From the NCBI GenBank assembly GCA_963680875.1, contig OY804589.1, positions 22,785,462-22,849,461 on the forward strand: a stretch of DNA of 64,000 nt, written 5' to 3'. Below, in pieces: positions 10,433 through 22,052 of this stretch. Positions within the stretch are counted from its first letter, which is position 1, and every line of letters begins with the position of its first letter. This stretch comes from Bathymodiolus brooksi (taxonomy: Eukaryota; Mollusca; Bivalvia; Mytilida; Modiolidae). Position numbers and translations under genes: made by a program. Below the pieces are notes generated by a model. The model was not told the DNA's origin. It did no database searches and saw nothing but the letters and a program-made list of their open reading frames with translations.

Positions 10433-11510
10433 ACAAATGGATGTGTGCCCTATGCGAGGACATGACCTTTGAAAAAAATGGTTCCTAGAACGTCACCTTC
10501 TGGAACGACACAGTGACTTTTGCTGGAAGTGCCCCATCTGCAAGAAACTGTTTCAGAGACGCAACTCTCCTCATGGAAGCTACAAGGTTACAATTGGCGA
10601 AATGATATGTTTTCAAAATAGTACGGGACTCCGGGGACCCGAGGCAGAAGAAAAACTTGAACAATATAAGAAAACCGATATGGTTAAGAACATGTTGTTA
10701 GTTGGTCCGGAAGGGGAGGCTTTAGATTTGGATGGTAGTGTTGTTGGCAAAGAGAAGGCCATGAGAGAAAACCCGCGAAAAAGAAAAGGGATAGAAGAAA
10801 TAAGAGATAAAACATCGAACCAACAGAAATTAGATTCAGATAAAGAAAAACAGGAAAAATTCACGAAACTCACAAAGGTATAGGATGATTTGAGCAAATC
10901 GCCGGCGAAGGGAAAGAAAGAAAATAACTGCAAGGAAAGATATTCGTCATCCTCCTCTTGCTCCTCTTCAACATCAGTGGCAGTGAGTAGTTCTGCCAAA
11001 GCTTCAACAAGAGTGGCAGTAAGTAGTGCGGCCAAATCTAAAGCTTCAGCATCAGAGGCTGCCGAGGTTGTGTCGCTAACGGTTCGGGAGGAATCGGTAG
11101 AAAGAGTGGTTTTATCCTCCTCACTCGATGAGGTTGACGTGTTCCTGCAGGCATTGCAGCACACACAGGAATATAAGGTGTGGCTTAACATTGGAGGAGT
11201 GAAATATGAAACCAGTCAAGTGACATTGCGAAATGATCCCGCTAGTGTTTTTTCACTTATGTTGCTACCAAATTCCCCATTCCGACCGAGCGGGAATGTG
11301 TTTTTCTTCTATAGGGATCCATCCCATTTTCGGATAATATTGGGATATCTCCGAAACAATTGTTGTATGGAAAAACGCATATTACCTCATGAGCCTAAAT
11401 ATCTGTATGAGTTGATCACTGAAGCTAGATTCTACAAGTTATTTGGACTTGTTGTTCTCCTTGAAGAACGCATACACGACTTGTGTCTTTGTAAGTTGGC
11501 AGTTGATTGA
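10433..11510 (+). pseudogene. Zinc-finger plus KCTD-like BTB (T1) protein, interrupted
   Basis: A broken frame with a readable domain order. Near 10441-10475 a CxxC pair (CALCEDMTF) is read; a frameshift at the A-run about 10468-10476 moves to the frame with LERHLLERH and a second CxxC (CPICKKLFQRR...SPHG), so one or two C2H2-type fingers. A basic, lysine-rich linker follows to an in-frame TAG at 10881-10883, then a serine-rich stretch (SSSSSCSSS). From about 11178 the frame carries a T1/BTB tetramerisation domain: VWLNIGGVKYETS, RDPSHFRIILGYLRN, LPHEPKYLYELITEARFY. T1 domains assemble KCTD proteins and potassium channels. Whether this was a host gene or an extra frame of the neighbouring gypsy element is unresolved. 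Confidence 0.65.
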
Positions 11511-12350
11511 CTTTAGTGGGTAAAATTCAAGGTTCTTTACATTATTACAGATCACAAAAGTTATAATTTGTTGTTGTCCTCTTTAAAGTCCCATGTAGCA
11601 AATCATATAAATATTTGCGCTAACCAAGAAAATCAAAGTGCTGAAAGTGTTGATAGTTGGTTAGATATTTTGAAGCTGATGGAACGAACTCCTATAACTT
11701 AGTTAGTATACCGTTCTGATTCTAGCTATTTGAGACAAATTCCAAATGCAGAAGGGGGCAATGCAATGCCGGCTATTTCATGTATTATTATTTTCTCAAG
11801 TATTGGAGGGTGAAGCAGATTTATTGTTGCATAGCTCGGATGCGATGTAAAGGTTTGAAATCATACAGAGCTATTATTTCATAATGTGGTGTATATGACA
11901 TGAGATTATGAATTCGAGGGGCAGTCAAATATTTGTTTTGTCACCGAGCAGTTGAATTTGGTCTACCGATTGAATGTGCGGTACTCAAACCCCAGATTCT
12001 GTCAAACACAATTTATACAGGAATACCCTATTAATAAACATGAAATTACCATAGTCCTTAATCAATATTTAGTCAAAGGTGACTGATTTTAGGGTGCCGT
12101 AGGTCGTAGTTCAGCTTTTGTTTACATTCGTCACCGCCGGTGACAGTTTGTTTCCATATCAAATAAGCCGGTGCTTCTCAAATAAAGTCCGGTCAGCAGC
12201 TAAAATATAATCCTACCTTCCTTATGAAGTCCGTTTTGATATAATTATTCTAAAATAATTATATAGAAATGAGCAGTTAGTAGGAAATTAAAGCGAATTG
12301 CTTTATTGTTTATGAAAGTCAATTGTTGACAAAATGACCTACCTAATATA
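11511..12350. other. Non-coding stretch downstream of the BTB frame
   Basis: No gene recognised. A purine-rich run followed by TG (cagaagggggcaatgcaatg, about 11747) could be a polypurine tract and LTR start, but no second LTR exists to confirm it. Confidence 0.35.
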
Positions 12351-12446
12351 TGACGTCAGGGGAAAGTCCCTTTACGCTGTTTCCGTGATGCTGATTGGTT
12401 GAGGAATATAACGACGTCAGCCGTTGGTTCAACGTGGGTATAAAAG
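12351..12446 (+). promoter_or_regulatory. Candidate promoter (CRE-like sites and TATA box)
   Basis: TGACGTCA at 12351-12358 is a consensus CRE; a second GACGTCAG lies near 12413. TATAAAAG at 12439-12446 follows at suitable spacing, then a GC-balanced start-like segment. The arrangement resembles the U3 region of an LTR and could belong to the gypsy element ending upstream. This is inference from motifs. Confidence 0.45.
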
Positions 12447-12549
12447 TAGGAACTCAGCCGAAACAGGAAGATAGATTGGTTATATCTTCAAGGGACGCTT
12501 TAGAATTAGTACAGTTGATAGACAGAGTGTATATGCTAGAGTACGTAAT

Positions 12550-13080
12550 AAGTAATTTATCACCGGATAGGTGACGGTGACCAATGTGGTCTGGTGACAT
12601 TGTCCCATATTAAGCATTAGTCATTTTATTATTAATTTTCTGGTGTCGGTGACGCTGATGGTACCGGTGACGGCGGTCGGGTGACATCGTCTAATATATA
12701 AATTAGTTATTTAACCTTATATTTATGGTGACGGTGGTCTGGTGACGTCGTGCCATCTTAGAGTTAGTTGTTAAATTATTAATTTTAGGGTACCGGTGAC
12801 GGTGGTCGGGTGATATCGTCTAATATATACGTTAGTGGTTTAACAAAAGGTTTATATGGTGACGGTGGTCTGGTGACGTCGTGCCATCTTAGAGTTAGTT
12901 ATTTAATCATTAATTGTAGGGTACCGGTGACGGTGGTTGGGTGACCTCGTCAAAGATTTAAGTTAGTTATTTAACCTTATGTTTATGATGCCGGTGGTGG
13001 TGACACTGGTGATCTGGTGACATTGTCTAATATTTAAGTGTTGGCACTCTTAATTACAGGTTTATGGTATCGTTGACAGG
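12550..13080 (+). repeat. GGTGACGGTGGTC-rich degenerate tandem repeat
   Basis: About eight blocks with 'ggtgacggtggtctggtgac' or close variants, separated by AT-rich arms containing 'gttagttatttaa', give a period of about 60 bp and a higher-order period of about 120 bp. It lies directly downstream of the TATA box, so it may be transcribed leader sequence. Confidence 0.75.
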
Positions 13081-13440
13081 TGAATAACTTGTGATGGTGA
13101 CCATCCTTTGAAATAATATTATTGTGACATACTTTGTTGTTCTTCTATAGAAGTACGGGGATTTGTGATTTGATTGGTGTGTACCATATTTGAATAATTA
13201 TCCATCGGATAATATTAAATTACTAGACGTCCCAGTAATCTGTTGACGACCATCCATGGGACCAGTTGCAGCCGTCAATATTTAACTGTTTTAATAAATT
13301 ATATATTGAACTCATTTTGTATTTACAACTTTTATTGCTCCTCAAGAGGAAACATTCGATTAGTTATATCGACTAACTGGGATATTCTAGAACCCATTTC
13401 TATAACGTAGTGAAGTTGGTGGTAACATTTAAAGTCACAC
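13081..13440 (+). other. Possible LTR end with polyadenylation signal
   Basis: Contains AATAAA in ttttaataaatta near 13294 and ends around ggtggtaaca (about 13428), a plausible but unproven LTR terminus. Confidence 0.3.
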
Positions 13441-13710
13441 CAGCTTCACCGCCTTAACAATCCCTTTAAAATTTTGCGAGCACCGCCGCCTCTGAGTGTC
13501 CGACACTAACACCACGGGTGCGGGGGTTGCAATATTATTTCTTATGTCATCGTCTTGTGGTAGCACAAAATACCAGTGTGAAGAAAAGAAGAATAAAAAC
13601 CGCTTCTCAGATATGAGAAGAAAATGTAAACAGTAATGATCAACAACTCCACCAATATCAAACAAACAAAACAAACACAAAAAAAACGAACAACCACCTC
13701 TCACCTCATA

Positions 13711-13939
13711 GTGTTATAGTGACAGCAGGACCCTTTGAGCCGTAATGAAAGCGGGAGGTTTGGCGTTTTAAAATCTGATTCAACCCACCATTTCTTTAGA
13801 AATGCCTGTACCAAGTCAGGGTCATTACGGTTTTCAGTTTTCCGGTTGTTGACTGATTTTGTCTGTTTATATACTTATGAGTTTTGACTTTCCCTTTGGA
13901 AGATTGTTAGGAGTTTGGTAATTTTGTTATTACCCTTAT
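13711..13939 (+). mobile_element. 3' end of YIDD reverse-transcriptase element, copy 1
   Basis: Only the 3' non-coding tail of the RT family at 57002-57935 is present, from 'gttatagtgacagc' to the shared terminus gttattaccctta. Severe 5' truncation is typical of target-primed retrotransposition. Confidence 0.8.
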
Positions 13940-14136
13940 CATGAAACACAAACATTCCACCACATATATGGAGTTGGCAATTTAGGCCCTGGGTTGGGAC
14001 AGACACAACATGTTGCGAGGCTAAACCTTTAATAAGGTACCAAACGTCAAACGATTGATAATTGGATCTTAAAACGGTAGTACATGTATAAACAAAGGCA
14101 AATCATGACTATCACAGAAACGAAGACAACGAAAGC

Positions 14137-15321
14137 ATGGACAGTACAATAGCAGGGTGGTCAGTGAATAAAATGATAACAGAAATTCTTGAATATGAAA
14201 AAATATGGAGAAAAGAAGAAAATACCAAACAATGTTCTGCTGTTAAACAAGAAATGTATTTAGAATTTCTATATCAAATACAAATTGGCGTTGTTGATAG
14301 ACAATTATGGGGACATAATTTGCAATGAGGTAGATAAAGCGAATCGGAACCGAGGTACAAAGCAAGAACATAGACACTGAAATTGCTTTGAAAAAAAACG
14401 GTTCTCGGGTGACCATTTCAAAAGCAACAACGCTGATTCACAAAAAACCGAAGATGGAACTAGAGAAAGTTCACAAGAGAGAGAATGTATCAATATAACG
14501 GGTAACTGATGAGACCGGGTATTGCCGAAGATTAAATAGCGTTGACAGTCTACCAAGTTCACAAGATGCAGAAGACTTGCAATGAGGAAAATACAGAAAC
14601 AATCAATTTACTACACGGATATCGTCATCTGAAAAGTGAACTAAAACAAATACCAAAAGAAGAAAGATCGGATCATTTGGGAATGCTTGATGTCGAAGTG
14701 TGCATTAAAAAATGGCATGAGATTTTGATGAAAGATGTAATGGATGAAAATAGTACTGTTCCGGGAAAATTTAGTGTTTTACCAAGAACCGCATAATTTA
14801 AGGGAAAACTATATCATTATCCCTGTTACAAAACAGAAGACATAGCAGATGAGGCCATTCAAGCTATCGTTCTTCAATACAACATGATGATAGATGAAAT
14901 ATCTAATGACAATTCGGAGAGAAACAAACGGGAAAACTCCTTTAAATGTGCATCTGTTCTCTTATTTGGTTTCTTGACGCTTCACCCATTTGCCGACGGT
15001 AACGGACGACTCGCTCGTCTTCTTAGTAGTCATTGCTTAAATGTGTTTAGTCCATTCCCGACTGCTATTTACAATGTGTGTTCTCCATCCACAAGGGACT
15101 ACTACATAACTGCCATCGTCAATGCAAGAAAAAATATAAAACTGAGTACTGATCAAATTGAATTTTCAACTGATGCAAGAACAGAAGCATTGCTAACTTT
15201 GGAACAAAAACCTGCCGATCTTTGTTCTTTAATAATTGAGAGTAATTGGTTTACATGGCGGCACTTTTTACGAAAAATTGGAGAAGATATTCCAATGATA
15301 AACTTTGAAAAAGCGGATTAA
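14137..15321 (+). pseudogene. Fic-domain protein (AMPylase-like), broken
   Basis: Three open stretches without introns. 14137-14328 encodes an N-terminal piece, after which the frame is lost through several stops to about 14540. 14542-14793 and 14797-15321 are one frame split by TAA at 14794-14796. The last part has the complete Fic motif HPFADGNGRLARLL (14983-15024), which in this family supplies the catalytic histidine and the nucleotide-binding loop for transferring AMP or a similar group to hydroxyl side chains of target proteins. Downstream residues form the helical C-terminal part ending in FEKAD. Absence of introns suggests a retrocopy or a gene of bacterial origin; neither is shown. 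The nonsense codon and frameshifts make this a pseudogene despite the intact motif. Confidence 0.75.
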
Positions 15322-15394
15322 AAATTTTACAGTAAAGGAAAACATGACCGCTTCATTTCACTAAGAGGGGAGATTTTTACCCCCCCCCCAAAAA

Positions 15395-15600
15395 AAAATT
15401 AGTTTAACCTCGCCACTTTGTTATTGCAGTGCCAGTACCAATCAAGGCAAGTGAGCGGTGATGTATATGTTTTAAAGACATCGATTTTACCTCTTTCTAC
15501 AATTGTTCTATTGGATTTTGGAACTGTTTCGACAGTGGTATTTCTTATTTTTCATTTTATCAATCAATAATCAATTATTGTTTCATTGTTTGTATATACT
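15395..15600 (+). repeat. Dispersed repeat R4, uninterrupted copy
   Basis: Matches 45440-45524 plus 45788-45870: 'gtttaacc.cgccactt.ttgtt', 'cagtaccaa', 'ggaactgtttcgacagtggt'. In the second copy SINE-B splits it, so this serves as an empty site. Confidence 0.65.
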
Positions 15601-15705
15601 ATTTATTGTGAAGTCGAGCATACTGGTACGTGTAGATGTCCTCGGAGTTCTTCTTATTTGTTATCTGGTATGTAAAAATATTTACAGATGATATACAGAG
15701 AATAG

Positions 15706-15864
15706 CATCGACCTGTCGCAACTCACTGACAAACTTTATCACATAATTTTGTACACCTCGCCCTGATTGAGATTCGAACTCACTACATTAGTGGTGATAG
15801 ACACTGATTGCTTAGGTAGTTGCAAATCCAACTACTATACGATCACGGCCACGGCATCCCCTCC
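15706..15864 (-). mobile_element. SINE-A, 3'-truncated
   Basis: Minus-strand copy covering the tRNA-like head with B box (complement of gagattcgaactca) and part of the body (cgacctgtcgcaa); the 3' core is absent. Translation of this stretch is meaningless. Confidence 0.8.
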
Positions 15865-17057
15865 GAATAATCATGTAGGAATACACCAGATAATGGAGCA
15901 TCATAAATGCAATAATTTCTGGGAAACCATAATTATCATCTCATTGTGGCATGATAAATATTGAAGAGGATGAGGAGTTCCGAATGAGCAAATACTGGGA
16001 AATACAGTTAACAATATTACCCGACAATTTACTAAGCGTGTGACAATTGCTCAAGAGTTGCCTTCTATTGTGCTCAAACTCTATTTCTTGGACTTCTTTT
16101 CATACTTTATTTGCTTTGTTTTTTTTATATTTTTAGATATAGATGCATGTGCTTTTAAAATTTATCATTTATAAATGTTGCTAGTATCTATGTGTCTCAT
16201 ATATATCCATGCTTTTTGTTTACTCACATCAATATATATATATATACATGTATATGTGCTTTAGAATTATGCTGGTGCTACTGCTGTGTTTTAATTGCAT
16301 TCATATTTTAGTTTGGTTTTAAATTTCATGGAAATATTTAAATATGACAGTGTTGTTTTGTTTTCTTTTACAAGTATTGTCTGCATGTTTTGTTTTATTG
16401 TTTGTATATCCATATTCTTATGTCGGATTTAAAAGCTCACTAGAGCTTGTGTTATAATTGTTTGATTTTTTCCGACTCTAAATAAAGCTTTTTGTATATT
16501 GTATTGTAGTGTATTGTAATGTCAAACTAACATTTGCTGAAGTTGAATCTTAATCATCTGAATGTTTATCCGGTGGGCAGAAAGCTTTAATTTAAATAAG
16601 ATCATCACGGAAGATTCATGGCGACATCTGCAATAACTCTTGTAACAATAATTGAACAACATTACTACAGAAATAACCTAGCATTGTTAGACAAATCCCA
16701 TTACATTCCAATCAGCATTATTAGAAATATTAACAAACATTGTGTAATATTGTTTACAGCTGTCAGATGAGATTACAGCAGATATTTATGGCACGCCAGA
16801 ATAACATAAACAACACAAATTATTTTTTGTAATTTTAACTCTGGAAATGATCTCATTTGTCATAATTAAGTTGTATATAAGGACAAAACGATGTCATCTT
16901 TATGTGGATATATGTTATTGATATACATGTGATGTAATATTTATTTTAGTTGTTTTTTCAACTTTGCTTTGCTACACAAATACATTCAATCAGAATTATG
17001 ACGTAAGCAATGTGCACTCTGTATCAATATATCGTTCTTTTAAATGCACAATAAAGG
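15865..17057. other. AT-rich spacer, no gene seen
   Basis: Contains a TATATATATA run near 16234 and T-rich sequence. No matching repeat or credible frame. Confidence 0.5.
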
Positions 17058-17100
17058 GCAATGGTGTTTAACGCCACTTTCAACAATATTTCAGTTATAT
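17058..17100 (-). mobile_element. SINE core fragment
   Basis: Only the 3' core remains: 'ggtgtttaacgccactttca' and 'caatatttcagttatat', in reverse. Confidence 0.7.
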
Positions 17101-17802
17101 TTTGGAAGACCACAATAAGTAAAAAAACAAACAACAACAAAATTCCCCGAAGATATAAGATACGTACAGAATCACAATCAGAAATGATCTGATGAAACAG
17201 ATGGTAAAGCACTTACTTCTGCGATAAAATGAAAAACAACAATAAAAATCCTTCACTCGTGGAACAATTCCAAAGTACAATGAACCAATCGTAGATACAG
17301 AGGCAAACGCGACAATCTTAACACACATTTACAAGACCGCTCGCTTTCCTGGCTTGGTACAGGGATTTCAGTAAAATGTGGCGGGGATAAACTAGATTAA
17401 TCGGCTGAAACCTCTCCTTTAAATGAAATAATAAACAACAGGACGCGTTGATAGCAGTAAACGTAGGCTAACAAGGAGGTGAGGTTTTACAAATCCAAAC
17501 AGTAAAAAAAAAGTTTTGGTAAAAATAACGCCACAACATTGAGCCAATATCGAGATAATTAGTTATATGGGCAGTATTGTCTTTGGATTATAGAACATAA
17601 ACAGCTGTCACACCAAATGTTGTGCGCCCCGTCCTATCTTTTAAAGCGTTCTTTGTTATTTTATGCAAATTGTTCTTAAAGTGGCAAAAAGAATAGCAAA
17701 ATTTTGGACAAAAATAATCAGGAATCGATACATAGATTTTTATTGGAGATTTCAGAATATATTCAATAACATATATGTACAAAATATTAAAAACAAATTA
17801 TT
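17101..17802. other. Left flank of the Ngaro element
   Basis: AT-rich. The last 40 bp (acatatatgtacaaaatatt onward) resemble the sequence before the repeat at 23306, consistent with being the left half of the Ngaro target. Confidence 0.4.
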
Positions 17803-18015
17803 GTGTCATTTTTTTATTTATCAAAAAATAATTAATTCGCGCGGTTGGATTTTTGAAATAGACTATACTAATTACATTCGGACTTATCTACTCTTTACAT
17901 TGTTCGTCATCATTTTAACTTGTTCTTTTATAAGATCATTTTGATTGGACGAACAGATTTCATTTATTTTGTTCACATGTTCTTAGGCATTCTGCCGTGA
18001 AGTGCCGCACGAGAA
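17803..18015 (+). repeat. Ngaro split direct repeat A1
   Basis: 213 bp from gtgtcattttttt to gccgcacgagaa; pairs with 22307-22520. It carries the 5' end of the element. Confidence 0.85.
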
Positions 18016-18292
18016 GGTCGGCTCGATTACCATGGTGGTTCATCCCGTGAGGCATGTAAAGTTTTGGTAATTTTTATTTTTTCGTTATTTTTATTTAATT
18101 TATTAATGGAGCCTTTCTTAAATATGTATTGTTAATTTTTCGTTTTTTGTTCTCTTTAAATATTTATGGTAATTTTTTTTCTCTCTTTCTTTTGGTTATT
18201 TTTATTTAATTCATTGACAGCGCTTTTGTTTGATATTCATCGATTTTTTTGGATTTTTTTGTGCCTTGCACGGGAGACTGCCTTCTGTCAAC

Positions 18293-19690
18293 ATGCCTAG
18301 TACACGAGGTAATACACAAAAAAATTATAAATTTATAAATGAATTCGGTTTGGACTATGCCGAAGATGTTTTAGACATTTCAGACCCAACGTCGGGTATT
18401 TTTGACGACGAGTTAAAAGGTGGAACTATAAATAAATTAAAAGAACAAATTGAAGATTTATAAATCTCCATATCTGAGTTGCAGGGGGCTATTCCGAAAT
18501 CTTTGCCACGTTTGTCGTCGAATGGACCGTTAACAACATCAAGGAAAAGGTATACGAGTGTTCCGATATCACGTAATGAGTCGAGTGGACCGGAATTGGT
18601 GAAACATCAACAGAGGGTTAGTACTGCAGGAAAGTTTGATCAAAAGGATATTGGTGCAGTTGCAAAGAAGGACAAGATGCCCAACAGACGCACTGGCAAG
18701 GATAAAGATTTAGTACAGAAAAAGTGAAAAAGGGTGAGATAAATTTAGATAAACTAAGAAACAAAAAAATGTTGAATGATATTGTGGAAAAGCAATTGTC
18801 AGAAATTTGTAGGAAGGGTAAATTATTTGATATTGATATTACTGATTGTATTACACAAGATAGTTCAGACGATAGTTCTGATTTTTCTTGTTTGTCACAT
18901 GAGCATGAACACAAACGTGATTTGAAAAAGAAAAAAGTTAAAAAGGATACTTGTTTCGGTAAGAGTAATAATTCGTCTAAAAAACACGCCGTTTCCGAAT
19001 CAACAGAATCAGTGGATTCAAATTCAGATTCGGATTCTTCTAATACATCAGAGTCAGACCAGAATAGTAAAAAGAAAGTTTTCAAGAGCAAACGTAAGGT
19101 TAAATCTGGGATGGTAGCTAAAGCTAGTGACGACGTGCAGAATCCACAAAGTTGGCCCCAGACTGCCCTTCAATACGAGTATATTAATAAATCTGTCGCT
19201 TTTCAGGATCTAGACTTTAAACCTTTTGTTGCTGGAGAACTAGAAATTATTCGTTCACGCAAAACAAAAATTGATGAACGAAATACTAGGTTGTCTTTGT
19301 TGAAAAAAAAAAGTATATTACAGTAACATTTATCAATGGAAGGCTTTATTAGATTTGTACGCCGCGTTTCTTAGGCAGATTGAGACGGATGTTAAAACTT
19401 GGAAAGATAATCCAGGTGGTTTAGAGGTACCATTATTATCTAAATATATTAAACAGGACTACAGCAAAAAGACAAGTTCTAGTTTTAAACAAGATTTTAA
19501 AACACCAATCGCATGGTATTTTGCATTGTTTAAAAAAATAAATGCTCTAAAGCTTCCCCGCATAAAATTGTTATAAGGGGTGTTGAGCGTGGAGTTAATC
19601 ATTTTTGTGCCACTTGTTACAGGATGGAAAAAACAAAAATCAACACCCAGAGTGTTCCTGTGTGTCCTCACAATAACGAATGACTCCAGC
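18293..19690 (+). pseudogene. Ngaro gag-like gene, broken
   Basis: Starts MPSTRGNTQKNYK at 18293. An in-frame TAA lies at 18461-18463. A frameshift near 18725 links to the charged, serine/aspartate-rich central part (DSSDDSSDFSC, SDSDSSNTSES). An A-run frameshift near 19307 leads to LYAAFLRQIETDVKTWKDNP, and another near 19560 leads to a CxxC-containing tail (HFCATCYRM) that stops at TGA near 19671. The order of basic-acidic region, helical capsid-like segment and cysteine motif fits a structural protein ahead of pol. No enzyme motif is seen. Confidence 0.6.
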
Positions 19691-19710
19691 AAGTTTTTGA
19701 AGTCGACAAT

Positions 19711-20979
19711 TTGGAAAAGGTTTTATGGAAATCAAAGCACTCTGTTAAATGTAAATTTTGCTCAGATTGTTCATTAAGTAAAGAAAATTTAATAAATTAT
19801 ATTGCAATACATAATAAAATTAGAGCATCTGGTTTATATAATTTTCAAGATTGCAGGATTCCTGTGTTTTCAAGACTAAATATATCGTATATTAGGCGAA
19901 AATTCTTGAATTACAGTGACTACCAGGTTTGTGACTTCCTTTAGTATGGATGGCCGGTGGGACATAATGGAAGTTCGTTTAGATCTAGTTCTTGTAGAAA
20001 TCATACGGGAGCCACATATTTTCCAGAACAAATTACTAGTTATTTGATAAAAGAAGCTTCATATCGAGCTGTTGTTGGACCATTTAAAGACAATCCTTTT
20101 AATGATCCAATTGCTCTATCTCCTTTAAATTCAGTACCAAAAAAAGATTCCAGTGAGCGTCGAGATATAGTTGATTTAAGTTTTCCTGAAGGGGAATCTG
20201 TAAATTTTTGCATTTTGAAGGATGAATATTTAGGGAACAAAATTTCAGTTTCTTATCCCAAAGTTGAAATGTTTAGTTCTTATGTATTCAAATTTACCTT
20301 TAGAGGTTTAGATCGAATACTACAGCATTTTTCTAGACAGGCGTTACCAATTACCTTGGAAATTCTGGATAAATTTTATGATCATATGAAATTTAATAGT
20401 TCTATTGATGTTACATATTGGTGTTTATTTCTTTTTGCCTTTTTCCTTCTTAGCAGGAAATCAAATTTGGTCCCAGTTTCGGTTAAGAAGTTTGATAGCT
20501 CCAGACAGTTGTGTAGAGGATATATTACCGTGTGCTCTACTTATTTGATTGTAAGGTTTAAATGGACCAAAACTATACAGTTCGGAAATCGTGTTCTTAG
20601 TATTCCTCTTTTAACATTTCTTGTATCAAAATTTTGTCCAGTACAAGCTTTTAAAGTAATGTGTAGTATGAATCCGTGTTCATCAAGTAGTTCAGCGTTT
20701 TCAATTAATTATAAAGGAAACATTATTCCTATTACTTATAGTAAATTTCAGCATAGATTAAGGGAGTTGATTGCAAAAGTTGGTCTAAATCCAAAATTAT
20801 TTTCCTCTCATAGTTTTCGTAGAGGAGATGCTACTTTAGGAGCTCAAGCTGGTATTTCTTCTAGTCTCATTCAATTGATGAGAGACTGGAAGAGTGATGC
20901 ATTCAAGAAATATATCGTGTGTTCTTTGACTGATAAGTTTATGGTAGCGGAAAAAATTAGGGACTTTATTTTGAAATGA
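19711..20979 (+). pseudogene. Ngaro pol remnant: RT fingers fused to tyrosine recombinase
   Basis: One frame from 19711 to 20979, interrupted by TAG at 19942-19944. Numbered from 19957: residues about 20-105 match the N-terminal fingers of DIRS/Ngaro RT (GPFKDNPF, SPLNSVPKK, DLSFPEGESVN). The catalytic RT palm and RNase H are missing. From about residue 115 the frame continues directly into the tyrosine recombinase: R167 in LLSRKSNLVP, H285 and R288 in SSHSFRRGD, Y319 in FKKYIV. The expected R...HxxR...Y set is therefore present. The join is an internal deletion that happened to keep the frame open. It cannot reverse transcribe; whether the recombinase part could fold is unknown. Confidence 0.8.
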
Positions 20980-21022
20980 TTTTAATATCTATTTTATTTT
21001 TACATATAGTAGATCTGTTACT

Positions 21023-21421
21023 TTGATATGCGATTCCATTGCTAAATATATCAAGAGCTTAAAACGCTGTACATTGCAACCATTCCCAGATGCAGACATA
21101 TGGGATATTATTGGAACTAATAATGTCTGCAACCATAAATTAGCAGATTTTAATTATGCATGTAATGTCCTTATTACTACAGTAAAAAGGTTGACAAATT
21201 TAAATGCCGTTATAATTTTATCAGCCATTATTCCTAGGCCTTTAGATAATTCTGGAAACTTTGTAAAATCTGTAAATGTTCAGTTGCAATCTATTTGTCA
21301 AAAACGGGCTGTTAAATTTGTTGCTACTTATAAACCTTTTATAAAGTTTGGGGTTCCAGTTTGTGAATTTTATTCTCCCATTTGTAACCTTCATTTGAAC
21401 CACTCCGGTAATATCAAGTAG
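21023..21421 (+). pseudogene. SGNH/GDSL hydrolase-like frame of the Ngaro element
   Basis: 132 residues, no ATG at the natural start (a TTG precedes ICDSIAKYI). The block I GDSI is changed to CDSI though the nucleophile serine remains. The segment ILSAIIPRPLD resembles the central SGNH block, and HLNHSGN at the C-terminus resembles the block with the catalytic histidine. Ngaro elements often carry such a frame after the recombinase; its role is not established. The short length and altered block I suggest decay. Confidence 0.6.
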
Positions 21422-22052
21422 ACAATTTTTTTTGTTCAAATATTAACTCATTGTTAAACAAGGGGATTGATATCTCATCTTGTTACTTTTGACAGAGGGA
21501 GAAATCTTATTCTGTTTGAGCTAATGGACATTTTTACATGGGGGAATGAATATTTTGTACATTCTTTTTTCTGTTCAACTTGTGTGAAGTTTATATTTAC
21601 ACTAGTACTTGTTGTTATTAATGTTGTGATTAAGCCATTCATGATTTGTTTATTTAATATGCTGATCTTTCTTTTTGACAGAAGGAGAAATCTAATTCTG
21701 TTTTGAGCCAGGAACATTTAAAAATGGGATGTTGCATATTTTGTACATATATTTTTGTGCGAACTAATATGACCTTTATATTTATAGTAGTTCTTATTAT
21801 TATTGTATGGTAAGCCATTCATGCTTACTTTTTGACTTTGCTGGCCATTCATGCCAGTAAGTCGAGGATTTATAATACTACTTTTATGTAGTTCGATTCC
21901 ATTCTGTGTTAGATGTTATATTTATCATATTGATCTGATCGGAATGAATCATGGCTTTTGCCCTATAACATATTGTTGGTGTTTTTTTTAAATTTGTACA
22001 TAATCAATGTTAATTTTTGATAATTGTTTATTCACTTCTTGGCCGTTGGTTT
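21422..22052 (+). other. Ngaro 3' untranslated region
   Basis: Between the hydrolase frame and B1. Contains a direct repeat: 'tttttgacagagggagaaat' near 21487 recurs as 'tttgacagaaggagaaatct' near 21673. Confidence 0.55.

Noticed and set aside
10613..11191. 192-residue minus-strand frame rich in serine and leucine
   Set aside because: Exact shadow of the zinc-finger/BTB frame, with composition explained by the opposite strand.
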